17,916 nucleotides of DNA from Porogramme epimiltina (Eukaryota > Basidiomycota > Agaricomycetes > Polyporales > Polyporaceae), in contig FTLJ01000121.1 in assembly GCA_900155495.1 (NCBI GenBank), positions 1 to 17,916 of the forward strand, read 5' to 3'. Both the position numbers and the translations under genes were made by a program. The notes under the pieces were generated by a model. The model worked only from the letters and a program-made list of their open reading frames with translations, ran no database searches and was not told the DNA's origin. This document shows positions 7,801 to 17,405 of this stretch, piece by piece (position 1 is the stretch's first letter; the number at the start of each line of letters is the position of its first letter).

Positions 7801-10053
7801 CGCCGACCGCGTCGAGACGCTCGTCAAGATCGGGCTTGGCGACAAGCTGCATGTGGGTCCATCACTTTGCGGCTGTATGAGTTGGAGCTAAGAGAACGTC
7901 TAGAATGACCTCGGTCTGACCCGCTACACTTGTATTGCGCTGCAACGGCTCAACGGAAGCGCGAAAAAGGTCAAGGGTACGTGTAGTTAGGCTCCCACTC
8001 TTGCCTCCAAGTGTTCATTAGTTTCCAGGATCGCTGCTCGACAAGACCATTCGATATGACGTAAACAATCCCCTCTTCCGGAAGCTTCAAGGCGTCATTG
8101 AGAGGCCGTGTCGCTCGAAGGACTGGTTCCCCATGGCCGAGCAAGCCATCAATACCATCTACAACCTCGCCGAGCGCCCCGACATCGTATGCAGCAATCT
8201 CATCAGGCGCCTTACTCAGCGCGTATTTGGCAAGAAAGCTCCAGCGAGCACACAGTCGCAGGCGCAGCCACGGTCGCAGGAGCGGGATCCCGACGCCATG
8301 GACGAGGATGGGGGCGAGGCGGACGCCAGCGCAGACCGGACGCAGCAGTCTCAAGCCGACAATGCCGACGGCAAGGACACGGGGGACGCGTTTGAGCTTG
8401 CGCAACTACTCTTCGTCGTCGGTCACGTCGCCATCAAGCAGATCGTCTTCCTCGAGCTCGTCGAGCGTGAGTGGAAACGGCAGAAGCACGAGAAGGAGAT
8501 GGGTACGTTGCGCGCTACGTCTGAGCATTCGTTTCGCCTGACGCATGACTTCGGTTTCTAGCGGAGAAAATCGGCGGTACTGCGGAAGCGAAGTCGAAAG
8601 AGCAGGAGGAACTTGATCAGGTTGCCGGCAACGCCGAAGACGAGATCGGCGAGCGTATCGCGGGGATGCGCGAACACGAGCTCCTCTACGGATCGAACGC
8701 CCTCCTGTCGCAGTTCGGACCAATGCTTGTGCACATTTGCGGCAGCCCTCATAAGTTCAAGGTAAGTCAGATTTCCGGCCCTCCCGATGGCAGCGTATCT
8801 TATCATTGGTGCAGAACCGGACTCTCCGGGCGGCGGCGACGCTCGCGTTCAGCAAGTTCCTTTGCGTCAGTTCGTCGTTCTGTGACCAGCACCACCGTCT
8901 CCTGTTCCGAATCTTCGAGACGTCGAAAGACGCCGGCATCCGTAGCAACATCGTCATCGCGCTCGGCGACGTCGCGGTGTCGTTCAGCAGCATCATCGAC
9001 GAGAGTAATGATGAGTTGTACAAGGGGCTTCGTGACGACGACCTTGTCGTGAAAAAGAACACGCTCATGGTTCTGACCCATTTGATTCTGAATGGCATGA
9101 TCAAGGTCAAGGGTCAAATGGGCGAGATGGCCAAGTGCGTGGAGGACGAAGACGAGCGTATCTCCGACCTCGCAAAGATGTTCTTCAAGGAGCTGTCAAC
9201 AAAGGACAATGCGATCTACAACAACCTGCCAGACGGTCAGTCTCTCGTCCCCCACACTGCCTATCATTGCTCACCTCATGTCCTCGCACAGTCATCAGCT
9301 ACCTCTCCGTCGGTGCTCGCGCAATTAGCGAGGAGGCTTTCCAGAGCACGATGAAATACATTTTCAGCTACATCGAGAAGGTACCCTCCTCTCCGTCCTG
9401 GCCCTCGCATTCGTGTGAACTTACCTCCTCTCTCTCAGGAAAAGCAAGCGGAGAACATTGTGGAAAAGCTGTGTCAACGCTTCCGGCTTTCCGAAGATCC
9501 CAGACAGTGGCGCGATATCGCATACTGCATGTCACTCCTCCCATTCAAATCCGACCGCTCCGTCAAGAAGCTCATCGAGGGACTTCAATTCTATCGGGAC
9601 AAGCTCCACGACGAGGCTGTCTTCGCACGCTTCCAAGAGATCCTTACCAAGGTACGTCGTAGTGCAACCACTTTGGAATCCGCTCGCTAATCTAACTGGG
9701 CGTCGTGTACATTAGGCTCGCGCCAATAAGTCGGCGAACAAGCCCGACGCGGAACTCAACGAGTTCGAGCAGGTACGCCCTGCGCTTCCTTACTTGCGCG
9801 CTCTCACTTACTAATTCCCAACCTTGCACAGATCCTGGAAGAGAGCCGTCGACAAGGCGCAGAGGATCAGGAGTTCGAGAGGGATATTAAGGGCAAGAAA
9901 AAGTCTCTGCAGAAGAGCAGCCAACGCAGACGTAAGTCGCCTTGCCCCGTCTCCGCCGTGTTGTTTGCTGACTCGCCCCTCGCAGCGACCCAGCAGCGCT
10001 CACGGCGAGCAGCACCGCGTCGTGCAGAGCCGGAGCCAGACGATTCGGAGTAG
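4849..10053 (+). CDS. CND1: Condensin complex subunit 1 (Cnd1/Ycs4/NCAPD2-like HEAT-repeat protein)
   Basis: Non-SMC HEAT-repeat subunit of condensin, which binds the Smc2-Smc4/kleisin complex and DNA to compact mitotic chromosomes. Fifteen exons: 4849-5462, 5817-6204, 6257-6861, 6909-7481, 7549-7664, 7716-7852, 7904-7976, 8029-8502, 8562-8761, 8815-9235, 9292-9380, 9439-9651, 9716-9772, 9832-9931, 9986-10053. They sum to 4128 nt (1375 aa), near the human length and longer than the yeast proteins. An N-terminal Cnd1 domain (about 70-240) contains LLRLKTQRIWQTTGERETF, continued after intron 1 by NCVTRPVYHILESEQ. A highly acidic stretch (about 505-575) flanked by Lys/Arg clusters is a likely disordered linker with nuclear-localisation signals. 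The conserved C-terminal Cnd1 domain (about 1061-1210) includes SNIVIALGDVAVSF and VVKKNTLMVLTHLILNGMIK. The tail is basic, then ends in EPEPDDSE. Intron 1 (354 nt) is an outlier; the other 13 are 47-67 nt. Confidence 0.93.
5463..5816 (+). other. Unusually long first intron of the condensin gene
   Basis: GTGAGT donor and TCTCGCAG acceptor join AA|C into an Asn codon, and the protein continues without a gap relative to the family. At 354 nt this intron is more than five times the length of the others in the gene. I looked for C/D snoRNA boxes and found only weak partial matches. Confidence 0.75.
6772..7012 (+). repeat. Low-complexity GA-rich tracts encoding an acidic linker
   Basis: Runs of GAG, GAC and GAT codons (about 6772-6836 and 6937-7012) encode two Glu/Asp blocks separated by a Lys/Arg block. 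The 47-nt intron at 6862-6908 falls between them. Such tracts are prone to length change by slippage. Confidence 0.7.
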
Positions 10054-10698
10054 GCTGGCCTCTCGCGCTCCTCACTAGATATCATACTTTCGCGTTCGAC
10101 TACATCACGCAGAGGGCACGGACGCTTTGCGAATTGTATTGATGCCTGTATATCAGCACATTGTAGTACATTATATACTGTATAAAATGGGGTGGCGAAG
10201 ACAGCGAGATACCGGACGAGCGGAGAACAAGGGAAAAGGAGACTCCATGCAAGTAGTACGAGAAAGTCCATGCGTGGATGAGACAACGGAATAGACAGCG
10301 AAGAGCAAAGAATGTAGGTACGGATGGGCGCGGACAACGAGAGTGAGGGCGCGGACGGCGTGCGCGCGCGCCAGTCGAAGGAACGCGCAGAGACGAGACA
10401 GGTTAAGGAGAGTGGACACGGGCAAGCAGGCCGCGCAATAAGTCAGAAATGCGACTATCGACTATAAACTGTGGGAAGAGGGTGGGGGATTGATGGCGGG
10501 GATGTGTAGGGTATGATGGGGGAAAACTCGGAATATGCGGGGTTGGACGAGCGAGGTTGGCGAAATGCGGGTGAAAATACTACATGCGTGTGTGTGCAAA
10601 ATGCGGTCGACCAGTCCAATAATAGTCTAAACACCTGACGCGATTGCGAACACGAAGGGCGAGGGGGAAACGGGATACGTCATATCTGCGAGGGGCGC
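10054..10698. other. Convergent intergenic region
   Basis: This holds the 3' ends of the condensin gene (plus) and the lipid kinase gene (minus). AT-richer sequence with TGTATAT, TTATATACTG and TATAAAAT around 10146-10188 could guide 3' processing of the condensin transcript, but no perfect AATAAA is present on either strand. No gene is recognised. Confidence 0.5.
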
Positions 10699-13214
10699 TC
10701 ATTCCGACTTGAAGCGCGTGCCGCCCTCGCCGCCGCGCATGATGGCCTTCATGAACGAGAAGAACCGGCCGGCGTACTCGACGGGCGGCACAGGACTGAT
10801 CTTGTGCTACAAGCGCAGCGGTCAATACGCGTTACACACGCTACAACGTAACCAAACACTTACGCGATCCGCACTGAGGCCCTTCCAGAAGTGCTCGAGC
10901 TTCTTGAACCCATTGTACGGTGTCAGGATGTCGATAACGCCCAGATAGTAGATCGTGTGCATGTCGCCGTTCGCTTCGTCCGTCGCGCGCAGGCCACCCT
11001 CGTCCTGGTAGAAGAGGAAGTGCTGGCGCTCGCCCGTGTCCTCTTCAGGAAGCGTGATCGTTGCGGCACCGAGGCTCTGCGGGTCCGCCTCGCGCATAAT
11101 GCGGCGCATTGCAATCGCCTCGGGCGACTGCGGGCCCTTCCCGATCGTCTTTTTGCGGCTGATGAGCGGCATGTCGGGCTGCGGGGCGGAGCACGTCAGT
11201 TCGAAGCAAACGAGTGTGCCGGCACCTGACGTACCGAGAAGACACGGAGAGTGTTCCGCCGGACGTTGTCCTTGTTGCCCCGGCGCATATTGTGGATCCC
11301 GATCAGCAGAGAGTAGTCCATGACGCCGAGCTCCTTGAGGAGCTCCGAGTCGCGCCGGAGCTGCTCTGTGAGCAACGCGCGCTTCTCCGGACCGAGCTCG
11401 AGCGTCTTGTCGCGGTTGATCCAGTTGAGGTCTTTGAGCACCGCGCGGGGGTTCTGCGCGGCCTTCTCCTCGGGGTATTCGCGCCCGACTGTCGATCCCT
11501 TGAGGTCGTAGGTCTCGTGGATATCCTTGTGCGCGGGAAAGAGGTTGTTCATGATGACGAAGTGGATCTTGCGTCCGTGCGGGAGCTTAACACGATGTAG
11601 GCCGTAGAAGCGCGAGAGGAGCGTATGCGGATTGCTCTTAACGTGCTCATAGTACTGCTTAAGTATCCGGCGCAAGAACTTGTGTTCTGAGTGGTGGATC
11701 GTCTTGATGATAAAGCGGTAGTCGCGCGAGAAGTAGAAGAAGGACCCGGACTTGCCGGGCGAGCCCAGCTCCGAGAGGATGTACTTGGCGGTCAGCGAAA
11801 GCAGATAGTCGGCAGGGTCGAGGTGGAAATAGTCTTCTCGTAGCTCGCGGAAGACCCACGGCGCGTAGTCTTTAAACTTGAAGTCGTACTTGGCGGAGGG
11901 CGTGAGTTCGTTACCGACGCTGCGGAAGATCAGACGTCATTCGCGACCAGGGCTGCGCACAGCACGTACATGTCAAACGAGTATTTGTGGCGCGCGGTGT
12001 AATCCTCGTCCGTGAGCGGTCTCCGGATTTTGGCTTGACATCGCGAAACCTAGGAACGGTTGTCAGCGTCAACGTACACGCTCCCGCGCGTCAAGGCGAA
12101 TACATACCGCGATGCGGATGCCGGTGAGCATGTTGTACATGAGGACGTAGTTGACGTGGTCCTCGCCGATCAGGTTTCCGACCAGCGGGCGGTCGTCCGC
12201 ACGGGACAGCATCGTGCCCGAGCGGGTCAGCGCCCGCTCCGCCTCCTGCTGCTGCTTGGCGCGCTTGATGCGCTCGCGCCTGATCTGCTCCGCCTGCTGC
12301 TCGATGTCGTCCGCGAGCTCGCCGCCGGGGTCTTCGAACGTCGCGGGGTGGGACGACGTCATGGTCGCCATGCGCGAGACACGCGGTGGGGACGACTGGG
12401 TTGAAGGCCCTGGCACGGACGTCCCGATAGTGTTACGCCGCGAAGGCTTGAGGGGTACAGGAGGTTGGAGGTAGCCGTCGACGGACACGTGCGAACCCGC
12501 GCCGCGAAGAGGAAAAGTCTTGGAGGACAAGGAGTGGGCGATGGGAATAGGCTCGTCCGAGAGCTGGGGGCCATCGAGCGTGCTCTCGCTGGCCGCGATG
12601 GACGAGTTGCGTAGGGATGACTTGGTTTCGGCGGAGGAGCGATGGCGGAGTGCCTGGGAGCCGACGCGGGGGAAGGCGCGTTGGTCGGCGCGGGTCGCAG
12701 AGGGAGTGCGTTCTAGGGGCTCCTCGAAGGTGATGGGGCGGGAGGACGGGGAGGGTTCTGAGAGGGACGAGGATAGGGCGTGCTTACGGACGGGGGGCAG
12801 CTCGTCGTTCTCCACGCTCGAAGGGGGTGAGGGCGGGGGCGGGCCGACGTTGGAGTCGGTGCTGCCCTCGCGGTGCTGGCTGTGGAAGGGGGGCACTGCG
12901 TGTGCGAGGGACGCGCCGACCTTGTGGAAGACGGAGTCGGGGACAGTGCCGGTCTCGAGCTGGACGGTGTCTTCTGTGACCTTGACGATGTGCACCTCCT
13001 GCGCTGGCGACTGCTTGCCGGCAGCAGCGAAAGCAAGAGCGTGGACGGGGTTGACCATGTCTACCTCCCTGCTGGAAGAGGACGCGCGAGAGGAGTGCTG
13101 GAGGTGTGCAGAAAGGCGGGAGGAGGGCGAGGAGGAGACATGGGAAGGGCGTTGGAGGTCGTCAAAGGAAGAGGGAGACGCGGCGCGTGCGATGGGGATG
13201 GCAGCCGAGGCCAT
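10699..13214 (-). CDS. MSS4: Phosphatidylinositol-4-phosphate 5-kinase (Mss4/Its3-like)
   Basis: Makes PI(4,5)P2 from PI4P and ATP at the plasma membrane; in yeasts it controls actin, cell-wall integrity and cytokinesis. Exons in coding order: 12108-13214, 11970-12049, 11235-11919, 10864-11178, 10699-10806; the introns (58, 50, 56, 57 nt) are GT-AG and the 2295 nt give 764 aa. Residues 1-315 are Ser/Pro-rich and probably disordered, followed by an Arg/Lys/Gln-rich helix near 300-320. The lipid-kinase domain runs from about 345 to the end. It has [17 protein letters not shown] (407-423), the nucleotide loop [12 protein letters not shown] (448-459) with catalytic-type Lys468 in [19 protein letters not shown] (534-542), [10 protein letters not shown] (596-605), the VIDILTPY segment (705-712) with Asp707, and the activation-loop region ending in [10 protein letters not shown]. 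All key motifs are present, so it should be active. The start at 13214 is the first good ATG of the frame, and the N-terminus is the least certain part. Confidence 0.93.
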
Positions 13215-14535
13215 AAGGAAGAGGCAAAATTATGCGAGAATAGCGTTGTAGGGTCCGTCGTCGTCGTCGTCGCCGGCGTTGAAGACGAAGAGGATGGAGT
13301 GGAAGACGATCAAAGACAACGAGCTCAGACGCAGACCCTCCCCGCCCTCCCTCTCTCCGGCGCTAAACTCGCCGGTTTTCACCGCCTTTACCATGCCGAT
13401 AACAGCCTCTACTCCTTTTTCGCTACCCGACCCTCGCACACTACAAAATTCAAGGTCCGACTAGAATGCCAGACTACCGGAGCACGCTCGCGCCGAGGAT
13501 CGTCAAGGGGCTCGTCTGGCGTCAGCGACCTCCTCTTCCTCTGACCCCTCCCTCCTGAGCTCACTCACTCCCCTTCTTTCGCCGATATTCAGCCCAGGTA
13601 TCCCCGACTCGACCCGGAGTCTCTTAGCACTCTCTACGGAGCCCCTCCCCGCGACACTCAGCGCAATTTCGTTACTCCCAAGAATTCGTCAGGCCGGCTG
13701 GAAACCATCATTTTCCTGTTCTCTGCGCTGCGTATCCCTCCGCACCAGCACGTTTCGGTCTCTACCACGCACTCCCCCACCTCGCACGCGGGCATGTTCA
13801 CCGTCTGTGTACCGCCAGTCGCATCCGTCTTCTTGTATCTACACTCGATCAACGACGCTATTCGAATAATCATTATTTTAACTTCCGCTCGCCCCGTACC
13901 TCATTCACCCCACACGGTCGTCATACCTTGAAGGCACCCGTACTCGCCATCTATTTCGCTCTACAGTGATATCGTTGGCCACTGGGTCACTCACATTGCC
14001 CATTGGTAAACACCAGTGCTGCAGTAAGCCCGCCGGTCTTTCGCGTCTATGTACCAGTACGTTTGTACCTCCCGTGCGTCGTCCTCAAACTCATTTCCAT
14101 GCACTCAGCGCCTCCACTACAGAGTCTGCGGGAGAGCAGCCTCCAGAATACTCCAATAGTATTGCACGCCAAGGGGCTCCCTCACGAGTTTAGGAGAGCC
14201 TCCAAGCGGTGAACAATCTCTGCATCGTATTCGTCCACCGCTACAGAAGAAAGGGGTATCGTCGACAGACGTCATAGGTAAATGTGCGCACATAACATTA
14301 AGGAGGTGCGGCCAATAGTGGAAGTTGCATCCGTTTGTCGCAGTGACACGACAATTCCAACGTTCATCGAGGGCGCCTCCGCCGGTGCCACATCCCCTCT
14401 AGGGCCCCCTATCTCATATCTGGCAACATAACGTAACGCTTCTCCTACCACAGTGCGTCAAAGCCTCCTAAGTTCGGTATGGCGCGTCAGCTCTCAACAT
14501 TCCGCCGGGATGCGCATACCCCGCGTTGTGGGAAG
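13215..14535. other. Upstream region of the PIP5K gene; no other gene recognised
   Basis: The segment next to 13214 is the kinase leader and promoter. It holds a CGT/ACG trinucleotide repeat, a short GC-rich inverted repeat (13357-13375) and, on the minus strand, a 69-codon open frame (13439 down to 13230) ending just before the kinase start codon. From about 13500 to 14535 the sequence is C/T-rich with only short overlapping frames on both strands. I see no domain or splice-joined coding sequence there. Confidence 0.5.
13256..13272. repeat. CGT trinucleotide repeat in the PIP5K leader
   Basis: Five CGT units plus CG lie about 45 nt upstream of the kinase start codon, reading as ACG/GAC repeats on the transcribed strand. 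It is a short microsatellite. Confidence 0.7.
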
Positions 14536-15112
14536 GCGAGGGCACGCCGAGCAAGGATGTATAGCTCGCTAGGCGCCGCGCACTCAATACTCAGGCCTCA
14601 GGCCTCAAGGCTTTGCCGCAACATCTGTCCAGCACCACCAGGGCTCCGCACACGCCCACCCACGCCCACAGTTCGTCCCAGCTCTCCGCCGATCCCACGG
14701 CGCGTCAAACTCTTCATTTTCTATACGACATAGCCTTCCCGTTTCCTCACTACGCCCGCTGAAGTCATGAACACAGCGCGTCGAGCATGCATTTCCCTAG
14801 TCATCGCCTGACTTCTCCCCTCCCGCACATTCCATTCAGATTTCCGAATTCACCGGGCCCTATCATCACAGGAACGCGATATCCGAACGCCAATAACTGA
14901 CTTCGTCGCGGGCGGCGAAGCGATCACGTGATAGAACTACTCACTTCGCTCTGACAGGATATGTGGAATACCGACATAGAAGCACTGGATTGAAATTCCG
15001 GCGGTGCCGTACTGAGGACCCGTGAGTCCTCCCCCCCCCGCGGCTCTTCTCACCCTCCCACAACCCTGCCGTCCCCATCCTCTGTGCAGAGTTCCTTCCC
15101 CACTTCAACGAC
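14536..15112 (+). repeat. Direct repeat copy A: 5' flank of the MLKL-NTD-like gene
   Basis: This segment aligns collinearly with 17406-17916. Shared anchors are GGCACGCCG (14541 and 17411), GATGTAT-A/G-GCTC (14556 and 17426), CCCGTTTC (14738 and 17555), GAACGCCAATAA (14885 and 17711) and a 20-bp identity at 14956-14975 and 17790-17809. Between anchors the copies differ by substitutions and small indels. Copy A runs directly into the start codon at 15113, so it is the gene's promoter. It carries a CCAAT box (within 14888-14895) and an ATCACGTGAT palindrome (14923-14932). Confidence 0.75.
14885..14896 (+). promoter_or_regulatory. CCAAT-box element conserved between the two flank copies
   Basis: GAACGCCAATAA is identical in copy A and copy B (17711-17722) although the surrounding sequence has diverged. 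CCAAT is the core site of the fungal HAP/CBC complex. It lies about 220 bp before the start codon at 15113. Confidence 0.4.
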
Positions 15113-16015
15113 ATGCCGCGTTTCCTCCAGTTCAACCGTTCTGCTCGCCGTGTCGTTCCCGGCCTCGGATTACTCAAGACGTCTCTCGAGATACTTAGCA
15201 AGGCGGCAAGTGCAGTTCCCCCAGTCCAGGCTGTCACAGATACGTTGCTGGAGATCATCAAGTGCGCGGAGGTGGGTACTATGTTCTGTCGCCCATTACA
15301 CCATGGGGACTGTCCTGACGCAGACCCTTCTACGCTCTTTCATAGAGCGTGAAACAGAATAGGAATGATTCTATTGAGCTCGTCAAGTACGCTGGGGACA
15401 TCGTCAAGGCCATCGTCGAGTCTGCAGGACCCACTTCAGGGAGCGGTAATGTCGACAAACAGTACGAGGATCATGTGCTCGCCCTCCACGCGTACGTAAT
15501 CGGACATTTATCTCATAGTGCCGCACCCAGCCGATACAACCCATTAGGGAACTCGTTGCGATTGCCCGATGTATGCAAGAACTGACACGCTCTGGCGGTT
15601 TCTTCGGGCGCCTCTGCCACAAGAGCCGTAACGCCGGGATCATCGCTACTCGTCGCGCGGATTTGGACCGCGCGCTTAAGGCATTCACGGTACGGTCAAC
15701 GTGTTGAGTCACTTGTAGCGGACATCGTCTCACTTCAGCTTTGTTTAGATCAGGAGCAACGCATCCAACTATCGCAGCATTATAGCCGAGATCCGTACTC
15801 CGAACGCGCCGGTCACGAATGTGTCTTTACGCCAGGCTACGAATGAGGGGGTAGCTGACAGAGCCGGGAGTCCGAGGCGTACGAGCGCCGTCGCGCCCGT
15901 TGTGCAAACACTGAACCATCGCCTCCCACGGGCGGCAAGGTGGTCGGGAGTCCAGGAACCAGCGGTTCGCAAGGTACGGCCTCGCCCTCACAGCGCATTC
16001 CCTCCCAGAAGCTGA
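15113..16015 (+). CDS. Small helical-bundle protein resembling the MLKL N-terminal-like domain of agaricomycetes
   Basis: Proposed exons 15113-15271, 15346-15491, 15548-15689, 15749-16015; introns 74, 56 and 59 nt, GT-AG, in phase; 237 aa. Residues about 14-35, 38-80, 88-118 and 130-148 look like four amphipathic helices. The order of motifs recalls the MLKL-NTD-like domain found alone or before kinase or NTPase domains in many mushroom-fungus proteins: a Val/Pro-rich turn, TDTLLEIIKCAE, N-R-N-D, later ELVAIARCMQELT, a GGFFGRL turn, and a final Arg-Asp-Leu-Asp-Arg-Ala-Leu helix. This is recognition from memory, not a search. In animals the MLKL domain permeabilises membranes during necroptosis; a similar role here is only inference. 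No kinase domain follows. The basic Arg/Pro-rich tail after about residue 165 is uncertain, because another frame with a Ser/Pro/Gly-rich tail ending at 16059 is also possible. There is no signal peptide. Confidence 0.55.
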
Positions 16016-16062
16016 CAGAGCGTTGCATTCTGACAGCGCCGCGAAGCTTTTTTTTTTAGTTC

Positions 16063-16083
16063 CTTTTTAAAAAGCCACGTGGC
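16063..16083. repeat. Two adjoining perfect palindromes after a poly-T run
   Basis: CTTTTTAAAAAG (16063-16074) and GCCACGTGGC (16074-16083) share one base. The second contains the E-box CACGTG. They lie just past the stop codon of the upstream small gene. Confidence 0.6.
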
Positions 16084-16156
16084 CCATACTATACGCGGAC
16101 TTCAGTCTGATCCAAACCTTTGACTCACTCTTCCCCTATTATGTGCAAATTATGGA

Positions 16157-16206
16157 CCTAGGTCATGTGTCTGCGTGCCAATTGGTATCCAGACATGTGA
16201 TCTAGG
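16157..16206. repeat. 50-bp near-perfect palindrome
   Basis: The sequence is self-complementary about 16181/16182 with CCAATTGG at the centre and CCTAG/CTAGG at the ends. Of 25 base-pair positions 19 are Watson-Crick, five are G-T (G-U in RNA) and one is a true C-C mismatch. It may be a small foldback element, a decayed perfect palindrome or a binding site. Confidence 0.8.
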
Positions 16207-16857
16207 AATTGTGCTTCACTTCACAACCCAGACAATCTACCGCTGTTAGCAGCAGCGTCACCGTAACAGATCTGAAAGCGGCGAACATCTCCAATGTATG
16301 TAATTGTCCGCTTCTGGAGTGACTCCGGTGGCTTGAGAGTCCACGCTCGAACGCCGGGCCCTGGTGTTGAATTTTGTATATAAACGAGATCATCGTCCGT
16401 AAACTAAACAGAATCACGTTCCGCATGCCGGGCGAGCACTGCCAACGCCCCTCACACATATAGATGTGTACACTTACGGCAAAACCGGCACGTTCGGAAG
16501 GATGATATGTCGAAGTGAGATGCTTGCCTCGTCTAAACGGCCATGAAAGACATACTATTGAGCGAAAAGGCGGAGGAGATAGCGTTCGTGGGCCCTAAGG
16601 GCTAGCAACCTTGTAGTATACCGGAGTCAGTGCTCGAGTGCATGGGGAGAACACTGACTTCTAATTGTGTGGCAGTGTGAAAAGGGGAGTTGTGTGGTCC
16701 CACAGCACCGTTCTGCCACTCAAGGCCTCTGAATTCCCTCTACGATACTGTGTGATGCAGTTTAAGCAACGTGAAGTCAGACGGTGTTGCCCAAATGACC
16801 GTCAACACGCACATCCATAGTTATAATGTGATGTTGCACATATAAGGCAACTTTCAT

Positions 16858-16892
16858 AGACCAACCCGGTCCAGAGTGTACCAGGTTGGTCT
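16858..16892. repeat. Inverted repeat with 13-bp arms
   Basis: Arms 16858-16870 and 16880-16892 pair over 12 of 13 positions (one C-A mismatch) around a 9-nt loop. A TATAAGG motif lies about 20 bp upstream on the plus strand. Confidence 0.75.
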
Positions 16893-17028
16893 GGATATTT
16901 TCCTATCTTGGAAACTACATATTTGGTCTCAGGTATTGAATGAGGACACCCTCTACGCTATAGCCGTATCTGCAAACCGTTTCGATTGAACAAAGTGTCA
17001 ACCGTAAGTAAAGTCAAATACTAGTAGC

Positions 17029-17063
17029 AGTTACCATTTGTTCCACATGGGTATGGGTAACTG
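17029..17063. repeat. 8-bp inverted repeat
   Basis: CAGTTACC (17029-17036) and GGTAACTG (17056-17063) are perfect reverse complements separated by 19 nt. It sits directly before a larger nested inverted repeat. Confidence 0.6.
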
Positions 17064-17067
17064 GGTT

Positions 17068-17136
17068 GTCACAGGTCATGTATTTCTGTGCCGTCGGTAC
17101 AGAACTTGAAACACATGACCTGGTCTGTCTTGTGAC
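17068..17136. repeat. Nested inverted repeats
   Basis: CAGGTCATGT (17072-17081) pairs perfectly with ACATGACCTG (17113-17122). Inside it TTCTGT (17084-17089) pairs with ACAGAA (17099-17104) around a 9-nt loop. GTCACA (17068-17073) also finds a complement, TGTGAC, at 17131-17136, as an alternative outer arm. This could fold as an extended hairpin. Confidence 0.7.
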
Positions 17137-17405
17137 TATGCTAGTGCGAAGTTGGCGAGCCTTTCAAGTTTCCGCGCTCTCTGGCGCCTATTTCCAACAC
17201 TGTCCTCTACCGCCACCACCCCGCTCTCTCTCTTCTCTTCTCTACCACTATAGTACTGCCACGCATGTGGAGGGATGGAAGGTGATATATGAACATGGAT
17301 TGATAGGGAGTGCGATTGGAGACTATAGGTTTCTGTAGGTGAGCAACTCACTCTTAAGCCCAAAGTGTGCGGGTGGCGGCCTACTAGTAGCTGCACGCGC
17401 ACGCG

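Larger units (their letters stand above)
16016..17405. other. Non-coding stretch with several foldback sequences
   Basis: No gene is recognised; open frames here are short and unlike known families. The region is AT-richer than the rest of the window. It contains a 10-T run (16048-16057), adjacent palindromes at 16063-16083, a 50-bp near-palindrome (16157-16206), a hairpin (16858-16892) and two further inverted repeats (17029-17063 and 17068-17136). The concentration of foldbacks suggests old transposon fragments or regulatory sites. Confidence 0.5.

Noticed and set aside
9986..10078. Alternative frame of the last condensin exon ending at 10078
   Set aside because: Phase from exon 14 (one base, C at 9931) selects the frame ending at TAG 10051-10053, which gives a basic then acidic tail.
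12520..13251. 243-codon plus-strand open frame
   Set aside because: It is antisense to the first exon of the PIP5K gene; the minus-strand frame joins in phase to an intact kinase domain.
15739..15843. Alternative acceptor at 15738 for the last exon of the small gene
   Set aside because: It gives a frame that stops at about 15843 with a short unpromising tail; the acceptor at 15748 has a better TTGTTTAG tract and continues a helix-like segment.
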